This document shows, piece after piece, positions 5,614 through 12,249 of a stretch of DNA of 14,069 bases. The notes beneath the pieces were generated by a model, which made no database searches, had not been told where the DNA came from, and was given only the letters and a program-made list of their open reading frames with translations. Origin of the DNA: Rhizobium sp. Q54 (GTDB taxonomy: Bacteria > Pseudomonadota > Alphaproteobacteria > Rhizobiales > Beijerinckiaceae); assembly GCA_945901195.1 (NCBI GenBank), contig CAMDKB010000062.1:1-14069 (forward strand). Reading direction: 5' to 3'. Both the position numbers and the translations under genes were made by a program. The number at the start of each line of letters is the position of its first letter. Position 1 is the stretch's first letter.

Positions 5614-6648
5614 ATGAACGACATGACCGGGCTACAATCCGGACAGGGGCCGTCCCCTGCACAGCAACCCGTTCCCGAGCTTTCGGTCATCGTGCCCGTC
5701 TACAACGAGGCTGATAATATCGGGCCGCTGCTCGCCCGCCTCCAGCCTGTATTGGAACGCTGCACGACCAGCTATGAAATCGTTTTTGTCGATGACGGCT
5801 CGAAGGATGAAACACTGGCAAGGTTGCGCCAGGCCCATTCTGAAGATGCGCGCCTCGTTGCGGTTTCCTTCAGCCGGAATTTTGGCAAGGAAATCGCTAT
5901 TTCCGCCGGGCTAGACCATGCCGGCGGGCAAGGTGTCGTCATCATGGATGCGGACCTTCAACATCCGCCGGAAACCATTGAATTGTTCGTAGCCAAATGG
6001 CGCGAGGGCTACAAGAATATCTACGGCGTGCGGGCTGATCGTGCGAACGAAGGGTATTTGAGGCGCAAGGCCGCAGAGAATTTCTACGCCTTGTTCGATG
6101 CATTCGGCGAAACAAAGCTGCCCGCTGGCGCGGGTGACTTCCGCCTTCTCGACCGGCAGGCCGTTGATGCGCTGCGCCTGATGGGCGAACGGGCGCGGTT
6201 CTCCAAAGGCCTGTATGCGTGGATTGGATTTAGCGCCATCGGTGTGCCGTTCGAAGTTGCCGAACGTGCACATGGGGTCTCGAAATTCAGCTATCGCAAG
6301 CTGACGCGGTTCGCGCTGGACGGGCTGATGTCTTTCTCGACCCTGCCACTGAAAGTGTGGATTTACGCAGGCACAATCGTATCGGTGGTCGCTCTTGTCA
6401 TGGCCATTTATTTTCTGCTGCAGACCATCACTTATGGCGTCGACGTTCCCGGCTACGCATCGTTGATTGTGTCGATTCTCTTTCTGTCGGGCATTCAACT
6501 GATGTCGCTTGGCATATTGGGCGAATATGTCGGGCGCATCTTCGCCGAGGTCAAACGGCGGCCACTTTATATTGTGGGTGAAAAGGTAGGCTCCGCGCAG
6601 CATTATCCGCGCCCTGCCTTTGCAGACGAGCGGCGGGCAGAACATTGA
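5614..6648 (+). CDS. Polyprenyl-phosphate glycosyltransferase, family 2 (DPM1/ArnC/GtrB type)
   Basis: This GT-A enzyme is expected to move a sugar from a nucleotide donor to undecaprenyl phosphate on the cytoplasmic face of the inner membrane. From ATG 5614 (344 residues): SVIVPVYNEADNIGPLL (24-40) is the nucleotide-binding start, EIVFVDDGSKDET (55-67) the first acidic motif, SFSRNFGKE (85-93) the family signature, and DADLQHPPE (112-120) the metal-binding DXD-type motif. Two helices near the C-terminus (about 248-272 and 282-308) precede GEYVGRIFAEVKRRPLY, exactly as in GtrB and ArnC. A TTG at 5605 is in frame but only one base from AGGAG (5599-5603); ATG 5614 has ten bases' spacing and is preferred. 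Its stop overlaps the murJ start, so the two are probably translated together. The sugar cannot be told from sequence; the deacetylase next door hints at an N-acetylhexosamine. Confidence 0.9.
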   Translation: MNDMTGLQSGQGPSPAQQPVPELSVIVPVYNEADNIGPLLARLQPVLERCTTSYEIVFVDDGSKDETLARLRQAHSEDARLVAVSFSRNFGKEIAISAGLDHAGGQGVVIMDADLQHPPETIELFVAKWREGYKNIYGVRADRANEGYLRRKAAENFYALFDAFGETKLPAGAGDFRLLDRQAVDALRLMGERARFSKGLYAWIGFSAIGVPFEVAERAHGVSKFSYRKLTRFALDGLMSFSTLPLKVWIYAGTIVSVVALVMAIYFLLQTITYGVDVPGYASLIVSILFLSGIQLMSLGILGEYVGRIFAEVKRRPLYIVGEKVGSAQHYPRPAFADERRAEH

Positions 6649-8273
6649 GTGCGCCTGTCGTAAATGCCGGGCTGATCCGAAATCTGCTGTCTGTCGGCGG
6701 TTTCACGCTGTTGTCGCGCATTACAGGTTTTTTCCGCGATGTCATGCTGGGAGCTATTCTGGGCGCGGGCGCTCTGGCGGACGCCTTTTACATCGCGTTT
6801 CGCTTGCCCAATCATTTCCGCGCGATTTTTGGCGAAGGCGCATTCAATGCCGCCTATGTCCCCACCTATTCACGAGTGCTGGAAACCGAAGGGGCGCAAC
6901 AGGCCAAACAATTCTCGGCGCAGATTTTTACGCTGCTGCTTGCATCGCAGATTCTGCTGCTGGCGCTCGCGTTGATATTCACACGCACGTTGATCGAATG
7001 GCTGGCGCCGGGACTTGCGCAGGATTCGGACAAGTTCGCGCAGGCCGTCATCATGACGCGCATCACCTTTCCCTATTTGTTGTGCGTAACGCTCGTCACC
7101 TTGCTTGCTGGCACCTTGAATGCGCATGGAAGATTTGCTGCGGCGGCCTTTGCGCCTGTCTTGCTCAATCTTTCGATCATGGCGCTGCTGGCGGTGGCAT
7201 TCTTGTTTCCACATGCAGGCATTGCTGCAAGTGTTGGCATATTGGTCGCAGGCGCGCTCGAATTGTGGCTGATGGTCGAGGCTGCGCGGCGCGCTGGTGT
7301 GCTGGCCTTTTTCGCACGGCCCCGACTCACGGCTGACATCAGGCAGTTCTTCAAGGCCTTTCTGCCAGCCGTTATCGGTTCGGCAGGGGTGCAAATTGCC
7401 TTGTTCGCCGACACGATCATCGGCTCCATGTTGCCAACGGGCGGTATTTCCTCAATCTATTACGCAGACAGGCTCTATCAGCTTCCCATCGGCGTGATTG
7501 GCATTGCAGCCGGCACAGTGTTGCTGCCGGAAATGAGCCGCCGCTTTTCCAGTGGCGACGCTGCGGGCGCGCTTGATGCACAGAACCGGACGATGGCGTT
7601 CACGATCGCGCTGGCTGCACCCTTCTTCGTTGCATTCACCCTGATGCCTGAAACCATCATGCGCGGCGTGTTCATGCGCGGTGTGTTTACCGCCGAGGAC
7701 GCAGCCGCATCGGCGCGCGTGCTCGGCGCTTACGGCATGGGCCTTCTGGCTATTGTGCTGATCCGCTCGGCCGTGGCGAGTTTTCAGGCGCGGGGCGACA
7801 CGACAACGCCGATGATGATTTCACTTGGAGCTATCGCGATCAATCTCTGCATCAAGCTGGCGCTGTTTCAACCACTGGGTGCGCAGGGCCTTGCGATTGG
7901 CACAGCCGTTGGCGCATGGGTGAATTTCTCACTCCTCGTATTTCTGGCGATGCGGCGCGGCGACATGGAGATACAGAAGCTGTTGCAGAAGGTGCTGCTG
8001 GCCGCTTTTGTGGCCAGCTGTGTACTTGCTGTCTTTGCCTGGTTCTGCCTGGAGTATTTATACGCCTTGGCCGCTTTATTTGGCAGTCACAAGGATTTGC
8101 TGGCTCTGGTATTGGCAGGCGTGGCAGGCGCAATCATTTATTTCGCAGCGCTGATGGCGATGCTGTATGCGCTGGGCCTTCGTCCGGCGCATTTGCGCCC
8201 GCTCCGCCGCAGCGCCAATGTTGCAGGCAGCGCCAGTGCTTCAAGCAGCGTTCCGCCAGCCGGGCAGGATTGA
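6645..8273 (+). CDS. murJ: Lipid II flippase MurJ (MviN)
   Basis: The 542-residue protein is a MOP-superfamily transporter that flips the peptidoglycan precursor lipid II across the inner membrane. The N-terminus LLSVGGFTLLSRITGFFRDV, then GAGALADAFYIAFRLPN and GEGAFNAAYVP are typical MurJ sequence. Residues matching functionally important E. coli positions are present: R25, R31, D46 and R59 (E. coli R18, R24, D39, R52), and the Asp-Arg of YYADRLYQLP (E. coli D269-R270). About 14 hydrophobic helices are seen through the whole length. The TTG start (6645-6647) overlaps the TGA of the glycosyltransferase as TTGA, with the purine-rich GGCGGG upstream, which suggests translational coupling. The C-terminus ends in a Ser/Ala-rich tail. 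In many relatives murJ sits by glnD or trpS; here its partner is a glycosyltransferase. Confidence 0.95.
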   Translation: MSAPVVNAGLIRNLLSVGGFTLLSRITGFFRDVMLGAILGAGALADAFYIAFRLPNHFRAIFGEGAFNAAYVPTYSRVLETEGAQQAKQFSAQIFTLLLASQILLLALALIFTRTLIEWLAPGLAQDSDKFAQAVIMTRITFPYLLCVTLVTLLAGTLNAHGRFAAAAFAPVLLNLSIMALLAVAFLFPHAGIAASVGILVAGALELWLMVEAARRAGVLAFFARPRLTADIRQFFKAFLPAVIGSAGVQIALFADTIIGSMLPTGGISSIYYADRLYQLPIGVIGIAAGTVLLPEMSRRFSSGDAAGALDAQNRTMAFTIALAAPFFVAFTLMPETIMRGVFMRGVFTAEDAAASARVLGAYGMGLLAIVLIRSAVASFQARGDTTTPMMISLGAIAINLCIKLALFQPLGAQGLAIGTAVGAWVNFSLLVFLAMRRGDMEIQKLLQKVLLAAFVASCVLAVFAWFCLEYLYALAALFGSHKDLLALVLAGVAGAIIYFAALMAMLYALGLRPAHLRPLRRSANVAGSASASSSVPPAGQD

Positions 8274-8338
8274 TCGGTATCAAACCTGTCGCATTCAAAC
8301 TCGGCTATGTGTTGCTCGTTGAATTTCAGGAGCAAGCC

Positions 8339-8545
8339 ATGAATACGAATGTTGGAACTGTTGATAAGGTTGCACGGATCATCATCGGGTTAGCTCTGAT
8401 TGCCTTCGCTATTCCGCTCGGGTTTCCAAAATCGAGCTGGAACTGGGTCGGATGGATCGGCGTTATTCCGCTGCTAACCGCGATCTTTGGCTATTGCCCA
8501 CTCTATACTCTGCTAGGGATGTCGACCTGTCCGGTGAAGAAATAG
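8339..8545 (+). CDS. DUF2892 (YgaP transmembrane-domain) small membrane protein
   Basis: The 68-residue protein has two helices (about residues 12-28 and 34-52) and the family ending GYCPLYTLLGMSTCPVKK. The start MNTNVGTVDKVARIIIGLAL is the standard DUF2892 opening. It matches the membrane part of E. coli YgaP without the rhodanese domain, and stand-alone versions are common. Two cysteines (in GYCP and STCP) are conserved in the family and may face the cytoplasm; the biochemical role is unknown. ATG at 8339 follows AGGAG (8328-8332) at a spacing of six. The frame is open far upstream inside murJ, but that part is not this gene. It follows murJ by 65 bases and may share its transcript. Confidence 0.9.
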   Translation: MNTNVGTVDKVARIIIGLALIAFAIPLGFPKSSWNWVGWIGVIPLLTAIFGYCPLYTLLGMSTCPVKK

Positions 8546-8585
8546 GTCTTAAAGACCCCAGTTGACGCATTTGCGAACGTGGTGA

Positions 8586-9023
8586 TCATTCGGTTCTCTT
8601 GACCGAAAATGGTTGCCGCTCGCGCCACAGGGCAACAACACGCTGCCTCAACACAGCAAGAAATGCAGGCGGCAAGTCGCCATAGGTTACGCTTGAGAGG
8701 ACGCTGTTGTGTAACGGCCGCAAGTCTGGACCCGGCCAGAAGAAATCATTGCTTTCTGACAGAACGATCCATGAGCGTTCAGAATCAAGGCCAAGACGCT
8801 TTTTGGTCGGTTGAGGTATTTCGAGCGAATGAGCCGGATTTTCAGGCTCTGAATGGGTAATTGGCAAGGCCCGGACAAGGTAATCACCGTCTTCGCGCCG
8901 CACTGCGAGGATGATTGCACAGGGCCGGTCCTTTATGCCTTCTTCCCTGCCCTGCTTTGCCTCGCGATCCCACAAATAGGAATAGCGGATGACCATACCC
9001 ACACGCGGTTCAGGCCAGTTCAC
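8586..9023 (-). CDS. PemK/MazF-like toxin of a toxin-antitoxin pair
   Basis: The 145-residue product has the outline of a MazF/PemK fold: an opening GMVIRYSYLWDRE, then KDRPCAIILAV, and ALPITHSEPENPA, corresponding to the 'G-x-RP-x-vv' and 'vlPiT' strands of that SH3-like barrel. A second half, RLGLDSERSWIVLSESNDFF with WPGPDLRP, is shared by a rhizobial subgroup of PemK-like proteins. It is longer than classic MazF (about 110 residues). Known relatives are mRNA endonucleases that arrest growth. Its ATG (9021-9023) overlaps the antitoxin stop by four bases (ATGA), the usual antitoxin-first order. The GKRP-type start of classic MazF is not exact, so toxin activity is inferred mainly from context. 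The 3' end has a small inverted repeat (8589-8607) over the stop codon. Confidence 0.66.
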   Translation of the reverse strand: MNWPEPRVGMVIRYSYLWDREAKQGREEGIKDRPCAIILAVRREDGDYLVRALPITHSEPENPAHSLEIPQPTKKRLGLDSERSWIVLSESNDFFWPGPDLRPLHNSVLSSVTYGDLPPAFLAVLRQRVVALWRERQPFSVKRTE

Positions 9024-9286
9024 GGCGCCCAGTCTTTCAGCTCATCGTCGAGATGTTCGTTGCCGGCTGGAAGCGACGCATTTTCAATCAGTGCAATTTC
9101 TTCTGCGGTAAAATCCTCAATCCTGACCACCCGGCGGTCGCGCCGCAGAAGCCGCGCATATTCGTCCGCGGAAATGATCACCAACCGGTCGCGGCCATTT
9201 TTCGTAATGGTGACGGCTTCGGACAGAGCCTTGTCCGCCAGCGCACCGTAGTTCTTGATAAAGTCAGCAGTGGAGACCTTCATCAT
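9020..9286 (-). CDS. Phd/YefM-family antitoxin
   Basis: The 88-residue protein starts MMKVSTADFIKNYGALADKA, and GRDRLVIISADEYARLLR follows: the Phd/YefM DNA-binding and dimerisation domain in miniature. The C-terminal part (about 55-88, acidic, with EIALIENASLPAGNEHLDDE) should be the flexible segment that wraps around and neutralises the toxin. ATG at 9286 has AGGAG (9295-9299, minus strand) eight bases upstream; a second ATG at 9283 is also possible. It overlaps the toxin gene by four bases. Antitoxins of this family repress their own promoter, and two palindromes lie just upstream. Confidence 0.85.
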   Translation of the reverse strand: MMKVSTADFIKNYGALADKALSEAVTITKNGRDRLVIISADEYARLLRRDRRVVRIEDFTAEEIALIENASLPAGNEHLDDELKDWAP

Positions 9287-9290
9287 ACGA

Positions 9291-9336
9291 ATAACTCCTG
9301 TTATCTGTATAATATGAATTATCCGAATAATTGCAA
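9291..9336 (-). promoter_or_regulatory. Toxin-antitoxin promoter with two palindromic operator candidates
   Basis: On the minus strand, TTGCAA (9331-9336) and TATTAT (9309-9314) are spaced by 16 bases and form a fair sigma-70 promoter. Two perfect inverted repeats with four-base centres flank the -10: AATTAT-CCGA-ATAATT (9317-9332), overlapping the -35 and spacer, and ATAAC-TCCT-GTTAT (9291-9304), overlapping the ribosome site. Paired sites of this kind fit cooperative repression by a Phd/YefM antitoxin. Confidence 0.6.
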
Positions 9337-9386
9337 GCAGTCCGGCAAGATGGCACGTTCATCCCGTTGAACCGAGGAACGCGTAA

Positions 9387-10070
9387 ATGCCCTGCACCGT
9401 CTATGCCTTCGACGCCTATGGAACGCTGTATGATGTCCATGCTGCCGTCGCCCGCCATCGCGATGCGGTGGGGCCGCAGGCTGCTGCGATCTCCGCGCTC
9501 TGGCGGGTGAAGCAGCTTGAATACACATGGATTCGCACCATGACGGGAACCTATCGCGATTTCCGGGCGCTGGCGGCCGAGGCGCTTGATTATGCGGCGG
9601 CTCTGAATGGGGGGATTTCGGCGGATACACGGGCCAACCTGCTCGCAGCCTATGAACGGCTCGACGCCTATCCCGATGTGAAAACGACCCTGCGGGCTTT
9701 GAAAGAGCGCGGGCTGAAAACAGCCATTCTCTCCAACGGCACACCGGCCATGTTGGCGGCGGCAGCCGATGCGGCTGGCATTGGCGACTTGCTTGACGCC
9801 ACCCTGTCTGTCGATTCCCTGAAATGTTTCAAAGCCCGGCGCGAAGTCTACGAACTCGTAACGACGCATTTCCATGTGAGTCCGGAAGACGTTTCCTTCC
9901 AGTCCACCAATCGCTGGGACCTCGCAGCAGGCGCGCATTTCGGCTTTCGCGCGGTCTGGATCAACCGCACCGGCGCACCGCCTGAATATGACGACATGAG
10001 CGCAGCTTTTACCTTGCCGTCGCTTGAGCCGCTGGCGGCGTTTGAAACGCTGGCGGCGCCTGGCGGCTGA
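9387..10070 (+). CDS. HAD hydrolase, L-2-haloacid dehalogenase type (type II)
   Basis: The 227-residue enzyme has every catalytic position of L-2-haloacid dehalogenase at the expected spacing: nucleophile D9 in FDAYGTLYD, R40 in WRVKQLEYTW, S116 in LSNG, K149 in LKCFKA, and S173, N175 and D178 in FQSTNRWD. These match D10, R41, S118, K151, S175, N177 and D180 of the Pseudomonas L-DEX enzyme. Such enzymes replace the halogen of short 2-haloacids, such as chloroacetate, with hydroxyl and invert the configuration. The residue after the lysine is Ala where the family usually has Pro. There is no signal peptide, so it is cytoplasmic. ATG 9387 follows GAGGAA at good spacing. No haloacid permease is nearby, and housekeeping activity on another substrate is possible. 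It precedes panC by 96 bases on the same strand. Confidence 0.88.
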   Translation: MPCTVYAFDAYGTLYDVHAAVARHRDAVGPQAAAISALWRVKQLEYTWIRTMTGTYRDFRALAAEALDYAAALNGGISADTRANLLAAYERLDAYPDVKTTLRALKERGLKTAILSNGTPAMLAAAADAAGIGDLLDATLSVDSLKCFKARREVYELVTTHFHVSPEDVSFQSTNRWDLAAGAHFGFRAVWINRTGAPPEYDDMSAAFTLPSLEPLAAFETLAAPGG

Positions 10071-10166
10071 AGCCAAGTCACCAAATTCTCTGAGCTGGCA
10101 GACGTTCCGCATTGCAGCAAAGCAGGCTATAAGGCCGCCCTGACGAAACAGAGCTTCACCACCAGA

Positions 10167-11015
10167 ATGAGCACGCCAGGGATCATCGAGTCAGTCGCCG
10201 CGCTGCGGCAGGCCACACGCCAATGGCGCGCGGCTGGGGAAAGTATCGCGCTGGTTCCAACCATGGGCGCCTTGCATGCCGGGCATATCTCGCTGACGCA
10301 GATTGTCCGCGCCAAAGCCCGCCGCGTTATCGTCTCGATTTTCGTCAACCCGACGCAATTTGCGCCAACTGAGGATTTCTCCAAATATCCCCGGACGTTC
10401 GAGGCCGATCGTGAAAAGCTCGCGGCGGCTGGTGTAGACGCCATTTATGCGCCGCAGCCCGCTGAAATCTATCCGCCGGGGTTTGCAACAACCATTTCTC
10501 TGGCCGGCCCGGCTTCGGCAGGGCTTGAAGACCGTTTTCGCCCGACGCATTTTGCGGGTGTGGCGACCGTCGTCGCCAAGCTGCACATTCAGGCCATGCC
10601 GGACATCGCCATCTACGGCGAAAAGGATTTTCAGCAACTCGCTGTAATCCGCCAGATGACGCGTGATCTGGACCTTCCCATTGAAGTGCTCGGCGGGCCA
10701 ACCATCCGCGAAGCCGATGGTCTCGCGCTCTCCTCGCGCAACGTCTATCTCGACGCTGCCCAGCGCAAGATTGCGCCCATCCTCAACGTCACCATGCGCG
10801 ACGCAGCCCAGCGAATCCGGGGCGGTTCGGACGTGGCAGCCATTATGACCAACGCGCGTGCAACCATCACGGCGGCAGGCTTCAGCCTCGATTATCTGGA
10901 GTTGCGCGGTGCCATCACGCTTGGCGCGCCGGATGTAGCTTCCGGCAAGCCCTTGCGCATGCTGGTGGCGGCAAAAATTGGGATGACGCGTCTGATCGAC
11001 AATATCGCGGTATAA
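10167..11015 (+). CDS. panC: Pantothenate synthetase (pantoate-beta-alanine ligase)
   Basis: PanC joins pantoate and beta-alanine, using ATP through a pantoyl-adenylate, in the last step of pantothenate (vitamin B5) synthesis in the cytoplasm. The 282-residue length is normal. Visible motifs are VPTMGALHAGH (30-40, the HIGH-like ATP site with H37 and H40), IFVNPTQFAPTEDFSKYPR (about 58-76), FRPTHFAGVATVVAKL (124-139, pantoate site), GEKDFQQL (151-158) and ALSSRN (187-192, KMSKS-like). ATG at 10167 lacks a clear ribosome site, but the protein begins where the family begins. GGCTATAAGG about 35 bases upstream could hold a -10. panB follows after 50 bases, so the two probably form an operon; the order panC-panB is the reverse of E. 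coli. Confidence 0.97.
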   Translation: MSTPGIIESVAALRQATRQWRAAGESIALVPTMGALHAGHISLTQIVRAKARRVIVSIFVNPTQFAPTEDFSKYPRTFEADREKLAAAGVDAIYAPQPAEIYPPGFATTISLAGPASAGLEDRFRPTHFAGVATVVAKLHIQAMPDIAIYGEKDFQQLAVIRQMTRDLDLPIEVLGGPTIREADGLALSSRNVYLDAAQRKIAPILNVTMRDAAQRIRGGSDVAAIMTNARATITAAGFSLDYLELRGAITLGAPDVASGKPLRMLVAAKIGMTRLIDNIAV

Positions 11016-11025
11016 AGATGTGAAT

Positions 11026-11044
11026 CCTCCCCCTGCATGGGAGG
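11026..11044. repeat. Intercistronic hairpin between panC and panB
   Basis: CCTCCC (11026-11031) pairs with GGGAGG (11039-11044) around a seven-base loop. It lies between the panC stop and the panB ribosome site (GGAG, about six bases before the ATG). It has no T-tract, so it is unlikely to end transcription; it may stabilise mRNA or be a copy of a small extragenic repeat. Confidence 0.4.
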
Positions 11045-11065
11045 CAGCAAGAACCGGAGTGACTC

Positions 11066-11878
11066 ATGGCCTATCTTGCCGACGGCAAGCCGCTCAAACT
11101 CGGTGATTTCGCGCGCATGAAGGCGCAGGGCGAAAAGATCGCCGTGCTCACCTGCTATGATGCGAGCTTTGCCGCGCTGGAAGAACGGGCCGGCGTGGAA
11201 GTGCTGATGATCGGCGATAGTCTCGGCAACGTGCTGCAGGGGCACAAGACCACCTTGCCCGTCAAACTCGAAGACATCGAATATCACACCGCCTGCGTGG
11301 CGCGCGGCGCACAGCGCGCGTTCATCATCGCCGATCTGCCATTCGGCAGCTATCAGGAATCGCGCGAACAAGCGATGCGCAGCGCAGCGAAGCTGATGGC
11401 CGCAGGCGCGCATATGGTGAAATTTGAGGGCGGCGAATATATGGCTCCGACTGCGCATTTCCTCACCGAACGCGGCGTCCCCATCTGCGCGCATATCGGC
11501 CTGACGCCGCAGTCCGTGCATCAACTGGGCGGCTATCGTGTTCAGGGCCGCGATGAAAAAGGCGCCACCCGCATGAAAGCCGAAGCGCGCGCCATGGAAG
11601 AGGCAGGCGCTGGCATGCTCGTTCTCGAAATGGCGCCCGCCGCGCTGGCTGGCGAAATTACCGCTGCTGCGAAAAACATGGCGACAATCGGCATTGGAGC
11701 GGGAAAAGATTGCGACGGCCAGGTGCTGGTGCTGCACGACATGATCGGCGTGTTCGCCGGCAGTCCGAAGTTTTCAAAGAATTTCATGATGGGGGCAGCG
11801 AGCATTGAGGATGCGGTGAGGGCTTATGTGAAAGCCGTGAAGGACGGGACTTTTCCGGGGCCGGAGCATAGTTATTGA
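11066..11878 (+). CDS. panB: 3-methyl-2-oxobutanoate hydroxymethyltransferase (ketopantoate synthase)
   Basis: PanB adds a hydroxymethyl group from 5,10-methylene-tetrahydrofolate to alpha-ketoisovalerate, giving ketopantoate, the first committed step towards pantothenate. The 270-residue protein has LTCYDASFAAL (28-38), MIGDSLGNVLQGH (48-60, metal ligand D51), IADLPFGSY (88-96, D90), VKFEGG (118-123, E121), HIGLTPQS (143-150), the catalytic E188 in LVLEMAP and IGIGAGKDCDGQVLVLHD (208-225). These match D45, D84, E114 and E181 of E. coli PanB. ATG at 11066 has GGAG six bases upstream. The usual ECVP after the base is EMAP here, a mild change. It is the second gene of the panCB pair. No panE or panD is in the window. 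Confidence 0.97.
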   Translation: MAYLADGKPLKLGDFARMKAQGEKIAVLTCYDASFAALEERAGVEVLMIGDSLGNVLQGHKTTLPVKLEDIEYHTACVARGAQRAFIIADLPFGSYQESREQAMRSAAKLMAAGAHMVKFEGGEYMAPTAHFLTERGVPICAHIGLTPQSVHQLGGYRVQGRDEKGATRMKAEARAMEEAGAGMLVLEMAPAALAGEITAAAKNMATIGIGAGKDCDGQVLVLHDMIGVFAGSPKFSKNFMMGAASIEDAVRAYVKAVKDGTFPGPEHSY

Positions 11879-11901
11879 GGTGGGCTAGATCGCAGGCCGA
11901 T

Positions 11902-11920
11902 TGTATGCTATTGTCATACA
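11902..11920. promoter_or_regulatory. Inverted repeat in the promoter region of the DUF1778-GNAT pair
   Basis: TGTATG (11902-11907) and CATACA (11915-11920) form a perfect 6-bp inverted repeat with a seven-base centre, ending 19 bases before the antitoxin ATG. The whole region between panB and the antitoxin is only 61 bases, so the promoter must be here. Ribbon-helix-helix antitoxins bind short repeats of this kind to repress their operon. Confidence 0.5.
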
Positions 11921-11939
11921 TTCTCAGAGAGCCACCTAA

Positions 11940-12212
11940 ATGACTGAAACAGCCTCATCAATAGTAAGCGTCCGCATCACCCCATCCGAACGCGAATTGC
12001 TTGAAACCATCGCAGGTGAGAACCATACTTCCCTCAGCGATTTCGTGCGCCGCCGCGCCGTGGAAGCTGCGGAAATGGAAGTTCTCGAACGCCGCGCAGC
12101 CATTATCCCGGCGGACAAATGGGAACAATTTGAAGCCTGGATTCATGAAAAGCCGCAGCCGGATCCAGCGCTCGCGGAACTCATGACCCGAAAACCGACT
12201 TGGGAAGAATAG
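11940..12212 (+). CDS. DUF1778 (TacA-type) ribbon-helix-helix antitoxin
   Basis: The 90-residue protein opens with SIVSVRITPSERELLETIAG and TSLSDFVRRRAVEAAE, the ribbon-helix-helix DNA-binding domain of DUF1778 antitoxins (residues about 8-48). The later part, IPADKWEQFEAWI, and the ending PDPALAELMTRKPTW are the toxin-blocking segment found in TacA and AtaR relatives. ATG at 11940 follows the purine-rich GAGAG. It lies upstream of a GNAT toxin with a 37-base gap. The antitoxin's last codons and TAG lie in the first unit of a 16-base tandem duplication. Such pairs are autoregulated by the antitoxin-toxin complex. Confidence 0.9.
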   Translation: MTETASSIVSVRITPSERELLETIAGENHTSLSDFVRRRAVEAAEMEVLERRAAIIPADKWEQFEAWIHEKPQPDPALAELMTRKPTWEE

Positions 12213-12228
12213 GACTTGGGAAGAATAG
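12197..12228. repeat. Perfect 16-bp tandem duplication at the antitoxin stop codon
   Basis: GACTTGGGAAGAATAG occurs at 12197-12212 and again at 12213-12228. The first copy encodes the last antitoxin residues (TWEE) and its TAG stop; the second is noncoding and makes up nearly half of the gap to the toxin. The unit is not a multiple of three, but it falls after the stop, so no frame is disturbed. Confidence 0.95.
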
Positions 12229-12249
12229 GCAGCTTTCCGGAATTGATTG

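Noticed and set aside
7916..8338. Long open frame upstream of and in frame with the DUF2892 protein
   Set aside because: It lies inside murJ in another frame; the family begins at the ATG at 8339, which has its own AGGAG.
8589..8607. TTCGGT-N7-ACCGAA hairpin as terminator of the toxin-antitoxin operon
   Set aside because: It overlaps the stop codon and has no T-tract; it is too weak to call.
9357..9372. GTTCA-N6-TGAAC as operator of the HAD gene
   Set aside because: The arms are only five bases, no promoter is placed around it, and such repeats are expected by chance.
9264..10112. 282-residue open frame on the minus strand opposite the HAD gene
   Set aside because: It has no recognisable domain, and the opposite strand carries a complete enzyme with all catalytic residues; it is an antisense shadow of GC-rich coding DNA.
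10892..11737. 281-residue open frame on the minus strand opposite panC/panB
   Set aside because: His- and Ala-rich antisense shadow; panB and panC are certain on the plus strand.
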